Made by a program: the position numbers and the translations under genes. From assembly GCA_015501595.1 (NCBI GenBank), contig JADNRX010000863.1, positions 1-19,545 of the forward strand: a stretch of DNA of 19,545 nt. Direction: 5' to 3'. Shown here piece by piece: positions 1 through 9,475 of the stretch. The stretch's first letter is position 1. The number at the start of each line of letters is the position of its first letter. Source of the DNA: Hymenopellis radicata. Taxonomy: Eukaryota; Basidiomycota; Agaricomycetes; Agaricales; Physalacriaceae. The notes under the pieces are model-generated. The model was not told the origin of the DNA. It made no database searches and saw only the letters and a program-made list of their open reading frames with translations.

Positions 1-1405
1 TTTTCAGAAGCCCTCCGTGTCACCTCTTACTTCCACTGCACAGCAGGTTCGACCTGTTGAAGTCAAACCTACTAGTTCCTCTACTCCGGCACCGACTTTG
101 AAAACGGAGCCTGCTACGGGTCCGTTCTCTTCTACAGACGCGGCTGCCGGTCTTGAGCAGATCTTGAAGAGCCTCTTCGGCGATGCTGTTACCGTCAAGG
201 CTTTCGCTCCCAGCGAAGGAGCTAAGCCTTCTTCTTCCCAACCTACTTCCACTCCGCTGGCGGTCAGTACTTTCTGATGTTGTGTTGATTCATAATCTAA
301 ATCGTATCTATCTTTAGAAGCCTGCCGCGCCTCATCCTGAGCCTCGGCGTCCCAAGTCTCCAGCCAGTTTCCTCAAAGAGCAACTGGAGGCTCGTCTAGC
401 TAGCGACGAAAGCACTGAAATCAAGGACACCATTCAGGCTATCTTTAACTCTCTTTCCGATGCTGATTCCCTGGCACCGGCGCCCTCTACCACTACTACT
501 AGCTACACGTCTTCGTCCAAGGGTAAAGCGAAAGCTGAAGCCGACTCCCTCCACCACCGATTACTACATCCTCGGACGTTGCAACATCACTAGCGACAGT
601 CAAACAGCATCGAAAACTGCCTACCGCTCTCTCGTCGACGAGTTCACTTTCCCTAATCACCTCGACTTCACTCCCATCAGCTCGCCCGCCTCCTCGGATG
701 CGGAGCAGTCGCTCACCTCGCGGCTCGCGTACACGGCGCGCAATGCTCCTCTGCGTTATTACGAGCAGGCGCTGAGCGGGTTGCTAGCCGAGCTGGACTG
801 TGTGGAGAGCTTTGGGCATGAGGAGTTGCGGGCAAAGAGAAAGGAGGTTGTTGGGCTTGTGGAGGGCGCTTTGGAGGATTTGGAGAGGGAGGTGGAGGGG
901 AGGTTGAGGGTTAAGGATGCTAAGGAGCGGGAGGCTATAAAGGCGTCAGTCCTTACAGAGGACTCTCGTATGCCTATCGAAGTCGCTGCCACACCCGCTG
1001 AAGCCGTCGTCGCCACTACACCCGCCGAAGTCGTCGCTGCCGCCGCCACCCCTGCCGAAATTGTTGCGCCTGCCGAATTCGTTGATTCTTCGACACCTTC
1101 TCATGTCGATATCTCTTGTCCCAGTTATCGAGGAAGAAGCACATCATGATTCGTCTTCGGGGACCTCCCCATCACTCTTCGTTGACGAACCCACCATCGA
1201 GGCAGCGGAGGAGGCTCTCGAGGACTCAATCATCATTGAGGACAACGCGTCTGACTTGGCCGACTCGGAAGAGTCTGATAACGAGGAGGCCACCGCTCCG
1301 TATCTACTAGAGCCTACCGCTTCTGATGACACAGTCAATGAGGCTCTGTCAATACCTCTGGTTGTTGATGATGCGGGGAGCGATTGGTCGCAAGTTGAGG
1401 CTTAA
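1..1405 (+). CDS. BAG-domain protein, 5'-truncated, with frame breaks
   Basis: Likely an Hsp70 co-chaperone (nucleotide-exchange type) of the BAG family; the 5' end lies outside the window. Exon 1 (to 262) is Ser/Thr/Pro-rich and ends in an amphipathic segment (AAGLEQILKSLFGDA). An intron follows at 263-317 (GTCAGT...CTTTAG). The second exon has an internal low-complexity stretch, then the BAG core at about 640-935: EFTFPNHLDF, then helices containing RYYEQALSGLLAELD, and a Lys/Glu-rich third helix ending near RLRVKD. The tail has TPAE repeats and then a very acidic C-terminus ending at TAA 1403-1405. The frame must change three times (near 547-549, 627-632 and 1112-1117), each compatible with one missing base, so no continuous protein is read as given. 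Family assignment rests on the helix pattern and the F-P-x-x-L-D-F motif; the partner Hsp70 is inferred. Confidence 0.7.
263..317 (+). other. spliceosomal intron of the BAG gene
   Basis: A 55-nt GT...AG intron (GTCAGT donor, TATCTTTAG acceptor, branch-like TCTAAAT). Removing it joins codon GCG to AAG without a frame change. Confidence 0.8.
976..1076 (+). repeat. coding Ala/Thr-Pro-Ala-Glu minisatellite
   Basis: Inside the BAG gene, the translated sequence repeats the core TPAE/APAE four times with Val/Ala spacers (ATPAEAVV, TTPAEVV, ATPAEIV, APAEFV). The DNA units are imperfect and roughly 25-35 nt apart. This is a flexible linker between the BAG core and the acidic tail and a likely site of length variation between strains. 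Confidence 0.7.
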
Positions 1406-2255
1406 GGTAGAATCCTTATTGTACATGTGAAGCAAATGCACTACGGACTTTCATGCAATGCATTTTCCCTACGACGTCAATTTATATTCTAAACAATGAC
1501 TTTTTTGGTTGATGCTAAGGAGTGAGTTTAGTCCAATGCCGACGGTGAGGGTATACTGCTCAATATCTATGTACTACACCGACTTCCCCGTGAGTAACAT
1601 AATATTGTGGCGCACTAGCTTAGCTCTAGGCCTCATGATATTCGATCCATGTCCTTTAGCATTTCAGCAGCTCTTGACCAAATGCTTGCTCTCGGCCGCA
1701 CTAATATCGGCGTTTACAACAAAACATTCCAGACAGTCATGCCATGCGCTGCAGTCTAACCGCTAGGTTAGAACGGCTACAGGTTCTTGGGCGTGCGCTG
1801 TGGAGAAGACACAGTGCGTTTAACGTACCAGTGACGAGTCGTAATGCGCTGCAGCATAACCGTTCGGTCACGCTGGCTACGGCAGACAGTCACAATACCG
1901 TTCCCAACGAAGGAACTGACTGCGAAGAGGGAAGGTAAATCTGAGTGTGTTATTCTCAGCTTCAAGTGGAACATACTTCGGTGTCTGCGCATTTGGATTT
2001 GCATCAGACCGGGAAAGCCGAGTATCTGTCATGTGGTTTCGTTAGACCGAGATGGCCACTAGCCGAGGCGCGATGTCAGTATCATTGACAATCAGAAAGT
2101 ACGCACCAACTAGTATGGCGACGTCGCGACTGCGCTGATCGTCACCCACCACAACGAGGGTACAACATATGGCGTATTATTACCGGTTGGACAAGTACAC
2201 ACTTTTAACATACGCATGTCTATTAAGCTACCTCCAAATGTTGTATACCAGCCCA
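1406..2255. other. intergenic region without a supported gene
   Basis: About 850 bases between the BAG gene stop and the convergent stop of the membrane-protein gene. Reading frames here are short and lack recognisable motifs or a credible exon-intron chain. The only structure seen is a degenerate pair of short repeats exactly 100 bp apart (1744 and 1844), listed separately. Confidence 0.6.
1744..1886. repeat. pair of degenerate direct repeats 100 bp apart
   Basis: ATGCGCTGCAG...TAACCG occurs at 1744 and again at 1844. In both copies it is followed by a small inverted repeat (TAACC-GCTA-GGTTA, and ACCG-TT-CGGT) and then a GGCTAC motif. Function is unknown; it may be chance or a remnant of a larger repeat. 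Confidence 0.35.
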
Positions 2256-2966
2256 CTACACCTTGTAATCAGCGAATCCACGCTTCTCGTCAGCATAGAG
2301 GGGAACATTTCCAACCACGCTCATGCGCGGTAAGCCAGCCTGAGCCTGGCCTTTGAACGGATAGTAGTAGACAGCATCGACATCGTTGGGCGCATTGATA
2401 TAGGCGGGGAGGTATGCATCCGGATGAAACACGGTGGTGAGGGAAAACGGGAGCATGATTGTCAATACCTAACATTAGAAAAGCACACGCTAGTTAGAGC
2501 CTGTCGTCAAGTGCGCGATACCACGCACTGCTCTATTATTGAAAATACCGGGTATCCGGACCTTCCAATCTGGAGTGTTCTGGCCGTATTGGACGCGGTC
2601 GGTTTGAACCCACTGTTGAAGCAAAGCGTTTGCTCGCTTGTGGCCCTGTATGAAGACAAAGTCAGTTTCCGGAATGTAAAAAAAGCCTTGCCAGAGACGT
2701 ACAGTGCATTTCCAGATTACCAGAGGGAGGAGAACGAGAGAGCCAACCGCCAGGAAAAGACCCATACCAACAGCGGATGCTCCAGGATGAGGGAACATGC
2801 CATTATGCTCTGTGTTGTACAGTGCGGATAGAACAACCAACGGCACAGCAAACATTGCACTATAGAAACGCTTAGCCGCGCATTATTATAGTAATGAACG
2901 CGAAACGTACAGTAATGATATGGCCAGCCAAATACGTTCGAATATCGGCTTCGAAAAGTTGGCCAT
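2256..2966 (-). CDS. small two-pass membrane protein, unknown function
   Basis: Three exons (2966-2911, 2859-2529, 2468-2256) with introns of 51 nt (GTACGT...CTATAG) and 60 nt (GTGCGT...GTTAG) give one continuous 199-aa frame, so the model is good. The start MANFSKPIFERIW is the first in-frame Met before the first hydrophobic stretch. Residues about 11-31 (IWLAISLLLAMFAVPLVVL) and 47-68 (GMGLFLAVGSLVLLPLVIW) are two membrane segments; a shorter hydrophobic patch (VLTIMLPFSLTTVF) follows about residue 130. The tail is soluble and Tyr/Pro-rich (DAVYYYPFKGQ) and ends FADYKV. No catalytic motif or signal is visible. A purine-rich tract on the + strand (3207-3262), pyrimidine-rich on the gene's sense strand, lies about 240-300 bp upstream. 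I do not recognise the family with certainty. Confidence 0.75.
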
Positions 2967-3206
2967 CAGTGACTGGATGGCATTGATTCTTGCATTCCAC
3001 GTATCGGCGGAGACCTGTGAGCTGATCTCGTAGGGCACTGCCGGGACTGGTTGTCCGGGAGAAAGATACTGGGATGTCTTGAGACCGAGCGGCGAAAAAG
3101 AAATGCGCCACGCACGACAACAATTGAATTCTTCGTTCGTTCAGGAGAGTAATACATGACCGGACGTAAAGGAATGTGAGAGCGGGGGTATCGATCCAGT
3201 CGACGG

Positions 3207-3262
3207 GGAGAGGAAGAGGGAAAGGGAGGGAAGAGATGGAAGAAAGGGAAGAGATGAAGATT
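3207..3262 (-). promoter_or_regulatory. CT-rich tract upstream of the membrane-protein gene
   Basis: The + strand shows an almost uninterrupted G/A run (gggaggaag-, gaaagggag-like units), which is C/T-rich on the sense strand of the minus-strand gene starting at 2966. CT-rich stretches upstream of start sites are common in fungal promoters. Use as a promoter is inferred. Confidence 0.4.
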
Positions 3263-3358
3263 AAGGTTGGCAACGGTGCTGCGAACAACCATAACGTCAT
3301 CATAATTTGGGGTGTCTCTTTAGTCTACCCTTTGTTTCGTCCGTGAATAGAACTACCC

Positions 3359-4026
3359 TCATTCGTCGTGGATCGTGACTCTCGGCTCGTCAATGACATT
3401 TTCTGGGGCGACGTCGACGGCCGACGGGCCGGACGTTGGAGGCGGTGGCGGCGGCCCATCATCATTGTCATCGTCACTGTCCTCGCCTGGCCGACGAAAT
3501 ACCAGCTCTTTGCCATTCACCAATCGCCTTTTCTTGATGGGCAGTTCAGCAGCCTCGCCGTCACCCGCTTTCGGCTGAGTCTTTGACCGCTCCTTCTTCT
3601 TCTGTCGCTTTGCGCGATTCTTGGCAGTCTTGGCCTCCGTTACAGCCTCTGCCTCGCGTCGACGCCTCGCAAATTCTGCTTCGTCCGTTTCCTGGGTCGT
3701 GTTAAAACACGGTCAATGTAGCAGACACGCGACGCTACCTTTTGAACCTCGTCATCCAACATCTTCAATCGCTCGTATTCTCTCCGTCGTCCAGCCTTGT
3801 ACACATGGAATTCACCGCTGCCTGCACCAGCACTGGACCCCTGTACGTTCTTCATCATATCCCGAGCCGCGCGTATTGTCTTTTCCTTCGGTGGTGGCGG
3901 AATGAATGCTGCCTTGGCTGGATCCTTCAGCAACTTGTCCAGCTGCATGCGCTGCTTGTCAACCGCAGATGTAGCATGTCGTTTCGTGGTCTCTCCTGTC
4001 GTAGGTGGTGGTGTGGGTTGGCTCAT
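3359..4026 (-). CDS. PRKRIP1: PRKRIP1-like protein (DUF1168), spliceosome factor
   Basis: Two exons (4026-3739 and 3691-3359) with a 47-nt intron (GTAGCG...CCCAG) give 206 aa. The signature GSSAGAGSGEFHVYK at about residues 63-77, followed by RRREYERLKMLDDE, is the hallmark of the PRKR-interacting protein 1 family. It is preceded by the family's KLLKDPAKAAFIP segment. The second exon is a long basic helix (AKNRAKRQKKKERSK) and the tail is acidic, then proline-rich (six Pro). In animals the protein is a component of the catalytically activated spliceosome; that role is family knowledge. The start at 4026 (A at -3) is preferred over an in-frame Met at 4062 (C at -3), which would add 12 residues. 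The upstream F-box gene on the same strand stops only 57 bp before this start. Confidence 0.88.
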
Positions 4027-4083
4027 CGTTGCAGAAAGCAAGTTCCTGATCGGGAAAGACATGTGGCTGTGCTGGGCGCCTTC

Positions 4084-4988
4084 TCAGGAATTCGTCTGAA
4101 CTGTAGTGATACTTGAGTGATACAAGGCTACATTCTGATATACAACAAGTAGAGATGGCATACAATAGATACGGATAGATGATTTAAGGATGACTTGCAG
4201 CAGGCCAGACACCAAATGGCAAGGAGCGCGCTTCCATCCATTGTCGTGAGAGCGCCCAGGTGCTCGCGAAACAATGAATCGTGAATCACGTTTCTGGGAC
4301 TGCTCTATAGTATCAACCAACTCGCCACTCTTGGAGCCCATCACCTGCAAATGCAGCAATTGAATCTCCGAGCAATTCTCCAGGATCCTTTCAATAACGG
4401 ACAGCACCATTCCAAGAGACTTGACATGAGTGATAGGGACGCTCAACGCGAGGTGCGTGAGCTCTGGAAGATGGTCATTGGCACAATTCACATACGCCAG
4501 TGTGTCAAGGGAGAGTTGGACGTGAAGGTGTGTCGTTGTCATCGGAATCGCAGTGAAAGGAATCCCATCCCGACATGACATGCCGAGCAAATGCAGCTCA
4601 CGCGCCGGCGACAGGCCAATGTGCTGTACAGAGAACCCGCAGGCGAGACTCCGCACATTAGTGCAAGTTGACAGGATTCTGTGAATGCGGTCCATGGGGC
4701 CCAACGCGAAGATGGCGAGGTTCTTCACGCGGCGATGTAGAGGAATAGAAGGTGTTAGGCGCTCTGGGCCCGTGTCTGTGTGTGAGAGCGTTTCGTGAAA
4801 GTTGGAGACGGCACGCGACGAGGAGAGGTGCACGGTGTTGTATAGGAGGGGAGCGTCCACTGCCGGGTGTAACTCGAAACCAATGTCAAGCTAAGCGCGC
4901 TCTGGATATTAGAGCTTGCGGCAAAGCCGACGACCTCGCGGAGGATGTCAATGGGCATGTCTGGAAACGGACGAGTGTCTGTGGTCAT
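4084..4988 (-). CDS. F-box-like protein, one frameshift
   Basis: The N-terminus reads FPDMPIDILREVVGFA, then ALSLTLVSSYTRQWTLP, the usual F-box helix pattern of mushroom F-box proteins, which recruit SCF ubiquitin-ligase substrates. The continuation LLYNTVHLSSSRAV and a leucine-rich-type body (LAIFALGPMDRIHRILSTCTNVRSL, LPELTHLALSV) lie in a different frame. One extra C in the gggg run at 4848-4851 (minus-strand CCCC) would join RQWTLP to LLYNTVHL. No intron can bridge the two frames because the nearest GT-AG pair is about 21 nt. The Met at 4988 (A at -3) is a better start than 5021. The body ends at 4084 without a recognised tail motif. It may be a pseudogene, but a sequence error is more likely. 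Confidence 0.65.
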
Positions 4989-5984
4989 GATGCTGTGGCG
5001 CAAAGTCAAAATGAAAGCCAAAGTTATCTCGCAATTGGCTGACCGTTATGAGGTAGTACACGGAGTGGGGTTCTAAGCAGAGCGCCCCGGAAGTTGCTTG
5101 AGAATATATACCTCGTCTGATGGGCGTCCGCTTAAAGCAATCTCCACACTGAAGTGGAGTAACGCCGTTTAAACTTCCAAGGGTGATTCCGGTGAAAGAC
5201 AAAGCAAGGCGAGACCCTTTTGACGCCACATAGCATTGACGGCAGACCCCTGTAAAGCGGCCTCATCATCGTTGTGATCGGGCTTGACGAGGACACAGTT
5301 GTTTCTTCGGCTGCTGAACGGTGTTGTCCTAATGACGTCCAGGCACAACTGTCAATTGGAACTGCGTCATCTCATCCGATCACAACATCGCATACCTTCC
5401 TTTTTGGGACACTCACCTCGATTTCCTTGCCACTCGCGTCGTGTTACTTCAAAGACATTGACGCCCATCAGACGTATCATAAATGCGGTAGAGGAAACGG
5501 AAAGCTTCTCTACCTGCTACACGCGATGTCGTTGAGTCCACCTTCATGTCTGCCACAATCTGCATTCAAGGCAAACTTGAGGCGTACTACTTACAGGAAC
5601 TTTGAAAGTTGAGGAGTCACCTTTCGCCGCGGCTGCAGTAAACCTGAGGGACTCAATGGCTATGTGAATTGTGGTCTGTACACCTGCTGTATGAATATGT
5701 GCAAGAACTTCCTACAGTACAATGCATGTGTAGAACGCACGAGTCGATCGTTCTCTTCTGAATCTTTCCTCACTTAATGAAGGGTCGGCCAGGCGCTAGT
5801 CTTCGCTTGACGCTTGCTTGAACTGAGTAACAATTTGAAGTTGCAAGCAGCAACTTGTTACCTGAAGTCTTCAGCTCACTTGTCAGTGAATCGTGCGCTC
5901 GCCGCCACCTGGCATCCTCGGACCTCCAGGCTCCAGGCTCTCCGGCAGTAGGGTTGCACAGGATACCTCGAATATTGCGGGGTT

Positions 5985-6065
5985 CGATATTTAACCACTT
6001 AATAACGGTTAATAGCCGGGTTATCAACACCCGCCGGGGAGGTAAGTTTTGGGCAGTTATTAACC
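5985..6065. repeat. AT-rich palindromic patch (TTAACC/GGTTAA motifs)
   Basis: Within about 80 bases are TTAACC-acttaataac-GGTTAA (an inverted repeat), then GGGTTATCAAC and GTTATTAACC, alternating with GC-rich cccgccgggg. Dense half-sites of one motif on both strands resemble an end of a non-autonomous DNA transposon or a protein-binding cluster. No flanking target duplication was identified. Confidence 0.3.
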
Positions 6066-6318
6066 ATGATGCAGTCATGTGCTGAGCAGGCTGGGCACGC
6101 CGGCGCGGGATCGGTGAGGAGGAGGGTGATTTGTAGGCAAGAGGGGCCGGTGATGAGCTGCTGGACCATCAGTAGAACTCAAAATAGACCATTTTGAACC
6201 CACAAGAGAGGTTTTTGAGGGCCTGAAAAGAATTTTTTTGCTTCAGAGCCTCACGCTCAGATCGCTGACCGGGAAAATTATAAATACGCCACATTGCGTG
6301 GAGGTTATTTAATCATTT

Positions 6319-6323
6319 AAAAA
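6319..6323 (-). terminator. RNA polymerase III terminator of tRNA-Lys
   Basis: Five T on the minus strand (AAAAA on +), three bases beyond the tRNA 3' end, the standard Pol III stop signal. Confidence 0.8.
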
Positions 6324-6326
6324 GCT

Positions 6327-6426
6327 AGCCCACCGCGAGGGTCGAACTCGCAGCCTTCAGATGTGAAAGGTTCGCACTGCCGTTGCCTTAAAAGTCTGAC
6401 GCTCTATCCGATTGAGCTAGGCGGGC
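6327..6426 (-). tRNA. tRNA-Lys(UUU) with a 26-nt intron
   Basis: The full cloverleaf is readable on the minus strand. The acceptor stem is GCCCGCC/GGUGGGC (7 bp, one G-U), the D arm is GCUC...GAGC, the anticodon stem is UCAGA/UCUGA with loop CUUUUAA, the variable loop is 5 nt, and the T arm is GCGAG-UUCGACC-CUCGC. The anticodon UUU decodes lysine. An intron of 26 nt (about 6363-6388) sits one base 3' of the anticodon, the canonical nuclear position. The mature length is 74 nt before CCA addition. The discriminator base reads U, unusual for tRNA-Lys. A T5 Pol III terminator follows directly. Confidence 0.93.
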
Positions 6427-6754
6427 GATGTTCCTTGCCTCTTCCATATCCCACATAGCGTTTGCCTTTCTGATTTGTCACGTCATGCAAACTCGAGGTT
6501 GCCTCGTGTTTGTTCTTACGCTCTTACTTTCACTGAAGCTATCTCCGATGTTCTACGCCGTGTCCCTCGCAGTTCTCAAGTTTCCGAAGTAATACGAATG
6601 TAACGAAACATCAAAACTCGTGTCCTTTTTACAGCTGTAACGCTCCAGTTCATGTACATGTCCCTTATCGATGGGGCGTTTACACGCCCTCACCTCGGGA
6701 CAAATGCTGTGTTCCTTCATCAGAAGTCGACTTCTTAGCCTCTACAGCACAACT

Positions 6755-6764
6755 TTAATATAAG
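6755..6764 (+). promoter_or_regulatory. TATA-like element upstream of the WW/membrane gene
   Basis: TTAATATAAG lies about 225 bp before the proposed ATG at 6987, followed by a CT-rich stretch (6785-6840) with several out-of-frame ATGs. The 550 bases between the tRNA and the gene hold no other supported feature. Confidence 0.35.
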
Positions 6765-6986
6765 ACCCGAGGCTCTCTGACGGGTTTACCCCCTCACTGG
6801 CACTACTATGCTTCACCTCTTCGCAACCTCGTCAAGGTCATTTACTTGGCGCCGTTCAACCTCACCGACCACTCGACATCTGCTAACCACTCGACATTTG
6901 CTCGTTTCGATGATCTGAATCGCATCGATGGCTGCACCATTCACAGTGCGCCGCTGGTGGCCATTCCCACTCCCGACACAGTCATC

Positions 6987-9389
6987 ATGGACTCAGGCTC
7001 CATCTCGTCGGATCATCCGACTGCTGAAGGCGGAGGAGACGAGGCTATAGAGATGGGCCCATCGAGCATTCAAGTGACGTTACTGACCACAGCAGTGCCC
7101 GTGGCGGAGAAGAGATCCGTGTAGAAGATGTTCCTCAACCAGGACCCTCTCAGACTACGCAAGCAGACCATGACGACTCTCTCAGTATGGTTGGTCAAGA
7201 GGAATACAAGACAGATGGTGGCCTGTGGCGATTTGAGCAAATGGTTCCTAAAAGCGAGGATCGTTACAACAGGACCCGCCACATGTGAGCCAGGTTTCCT
7301 CTATTACGATGCCAGTTTATAGCTCACTTCTTTTCTGTAGAGGAGAAACGGCGCCGGATATCAAGTCCCTCACGCCACAGGCTTTTCAGAGAGATTTTAA
7401 ATAGTATTATGTTTCTCATCCAGATACAATGCTTCTCTGACGCTTGTTTCTTAGTGATAATCTTCCGCCCGGCTGGGAACGGCGTGTTCATTCCGAAGGA
7501 AAGGTGTACTACCTGCACAAAGAAGATGTAAGTCCTCGCTATGCATCAGCAGTCGATTGGGCAGTCATAACAATTTCGTAGAGAATCATAACCGAAGACG
7601 AGATGCTGGACTTGCGAACTGCGACATTCATTGACAGAGACTTTCGTCGTATCCTCTCGCACACGGTTGAACGTAATGTCGACCAGATGCCCGAGGACTA
7701 TCACGTTGTCGTTAGATTCGTAGATTTGGGCTATGATCCAGAGGACTCAAGAGACCCGACTGGTGCTAGATACGAACACTACGTTGCGGATCACGACAAA
7801 TCCTTGATTTTCTGGCTCAATGTGCAGGAAGACTTTGAAATCGACATTTCACACTTCGCTCTTCGTGGTGAATTAAGTCCTAACCAGCATAAATGTAAGC
7901 CACCCTTCTCTTGTTTCACACGGATGACCAAAATCTTTATGTAGCCATCCTAGAATGGTATTACTAGTGAGAGCTAACTGATATTATAGATAGAGTCGCC
8001 TGATGCATCATCTTTAGCCAACATGTCTCGTACTTCCAGATGCCCGCCGGCCAACCGATCGTGAATGGGACGAGCTTCAACTGACATTGGCCAATGCTCA
8101 CATGGGTCCGTTTGCTTGACCTGTGCTCCGCGCCAATTCTAATCGCCATTTGACAGATCTGGTCACCTCACCGAAGTCTACGATCTATCTTTCTCCGGAC
8201 AAGCTCGACGAGATGACAAAGATTGTCAAAACTGCTCGCCGTACTTCGTTTGTTTTAGGTACGCGCTGACTAAATTACCTTGACGCCTATTTGACGCCGC
8301 CTTGCAGGACGCATTAACGAGTCTCTGCGTCAGTACGTTTCGGATCCTATTCACCCTCGCTCATGCTTCTTTTCAGTCTATGGGCAAATCATCAATTATC
8401 ACGGAGAGCCTTGTGCGAGACTGAACATTTGTGATTCCGTCTACGAGAAAACCACCGAGAGGACACCATCTTTCCTGTTCAAGATCCTGTCGCCGATTTT
8501 GCTGTATGCACCAGATGCGCACCTGAAATCACTCGATAAAATATGGGTAGATAAAATCACAGCCCCGAAAGTATGGAACGCTTTAGTGGAGAAGCTCAAC
8601 GCCGAGTGGAATACATACATGCTCATTGTAAGTGCCTCCATGAGCATTAGAGGTCACTGACATATAGTCATCAATCACAGGCCACGGTATTTCTGACCAC
8701 CAATGTAGCCTTCCTTGCGATTCCTGTTGTCGATGACACATTGAAGATCCATCCACTAAAGTCCCCATCGCACATATTTAGTTTTCTCTCGACTCTGGCC
8801 AACCTATGCGGCATCATAATGGGGCTCATTCTAATGCGTCACCACCGGACCAAGACGCTTAATGCAGTGGTGGGTACAACAAGATTCACTGCGACTAGGC
8901 TTGGAGACTAACGATTTCGACTAGGATGCCTTCCTCCATCGCATGTATGGCTCCAATTCCGGTTTCGAAAACTTGGCCATCCTGTACAGCTTTCCGTATG
9001 CTTTGCTGATGTGGGGGTCAGCCGGCTTTGATCTCTCCGAATAAGTCGTACGCTGACACGAATTGTACAGCGTTCTATTCTTCACGGCTGCCTTTGTGAC
9101 CATGTGCTTTGAAGCCGATGTGCCGTGGATGCGAATTGCTATGGGGCTCCCCGTGGCCATCTTCCTCTTCGTCGTCTTGTGGTGTATCACGAAGCTGTGG
9201 GAATCCGACACCTGGTCGTCGCAGGCCGTAGACGTCTTCCTGAACATGCTTGGGTGGGTTTCCAAGTCCGCGGAAAACACAAAAAAGGCGCTGTGGCTGC
9301 GAGTGAGAGATGGATTCAACAAGGTATTCCGTACCAATCGTGTACGTGGAGATGAAGAGAGTGGTACTACTGCGGTGACTCAGAGTTGA
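6987..9389 (+). CDS. WW-domain multi-pass membrane protein (mushroom-type family)
   Basis: Proposed exons are 6987-7284, 7341-7403, 7455-7527, 7582-7894, 7990-8105, 8157-8258, 8308-8627, 8681-8869, 8925-9016 and 9071-9389, about 630 aa. Introns are 49-56 nt apart from one of 95 nt. The N-terminus is acidic and low-complexity. A WW-like motif follows (LPPGWERRVHSEGKVYYLH), crossing into EDRIITEDEMLD. A soluble helical middle region (FWLNVQEDFEIDISHFALRGEL; SPDKLDEMTKIVKTARR; INYHGEPCARLN) leads to four hydrophobic segments near the C-terminus (VFLTTNVAFLAIPVV, FLSTLANLCGIIMGLILM, NLAILYSFPYALLMWG, IAMGLPVAIFLFVVLW) and a basic tail. I recognise the architecture as a basidiomycete family of unknown function, from memory. 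The frame breaks near 7072 and between 8000 and 8037, including a TGA at 8001-8003; the rest is continuous. Confidence 0.65.
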
Positions 9390-9475
9390 GAGACCAAGAA
9401 ACGTTTTGCTGTTCTCCTATGTTGTATGTATATCAGTGTACCATTAGAACTGCGCATGTATTATGTTTATGATTG

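Larger units (their letters stand above)
4989..6326. other. gene-poor intergenic region
   Basis: About 1.3 kb between the F-box gene start and the tRNA 3' end. The longest open frames (93-112 codons) have no domain, no plausible splice chain and low-quality composition, so none is called. It must hold the F-box promoter. An AT-rich patch with TTAACC/GGTTAA palindromes at about 5985-6065 is the only distinctive structure. Confidence 0.55.

Noticed and set aside
2424..2831. 135-codon + strand open frame
   Set aside because: Antisense to the membrane-protein gene, whose three exons splice into one frame with clear membrane segments.
2872..3303. 143-codon minus-strand frame upstream of the membrane protein
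   Set aside because: It overlaps that gene's exon 1 in another frame, and its hydrophobic start comes from the CT-rich promoter tract.
4748..5042. + strand frame of 96 codons opposite the F-box gene
   Set aside because: Antisense shadow; the minus strand carries the F-box helix pattern.
5274..5612. 112-codon + strand open frame
   Set aside because: No domain, no splice chain and no start context; composition looks like random intergenic sequence.
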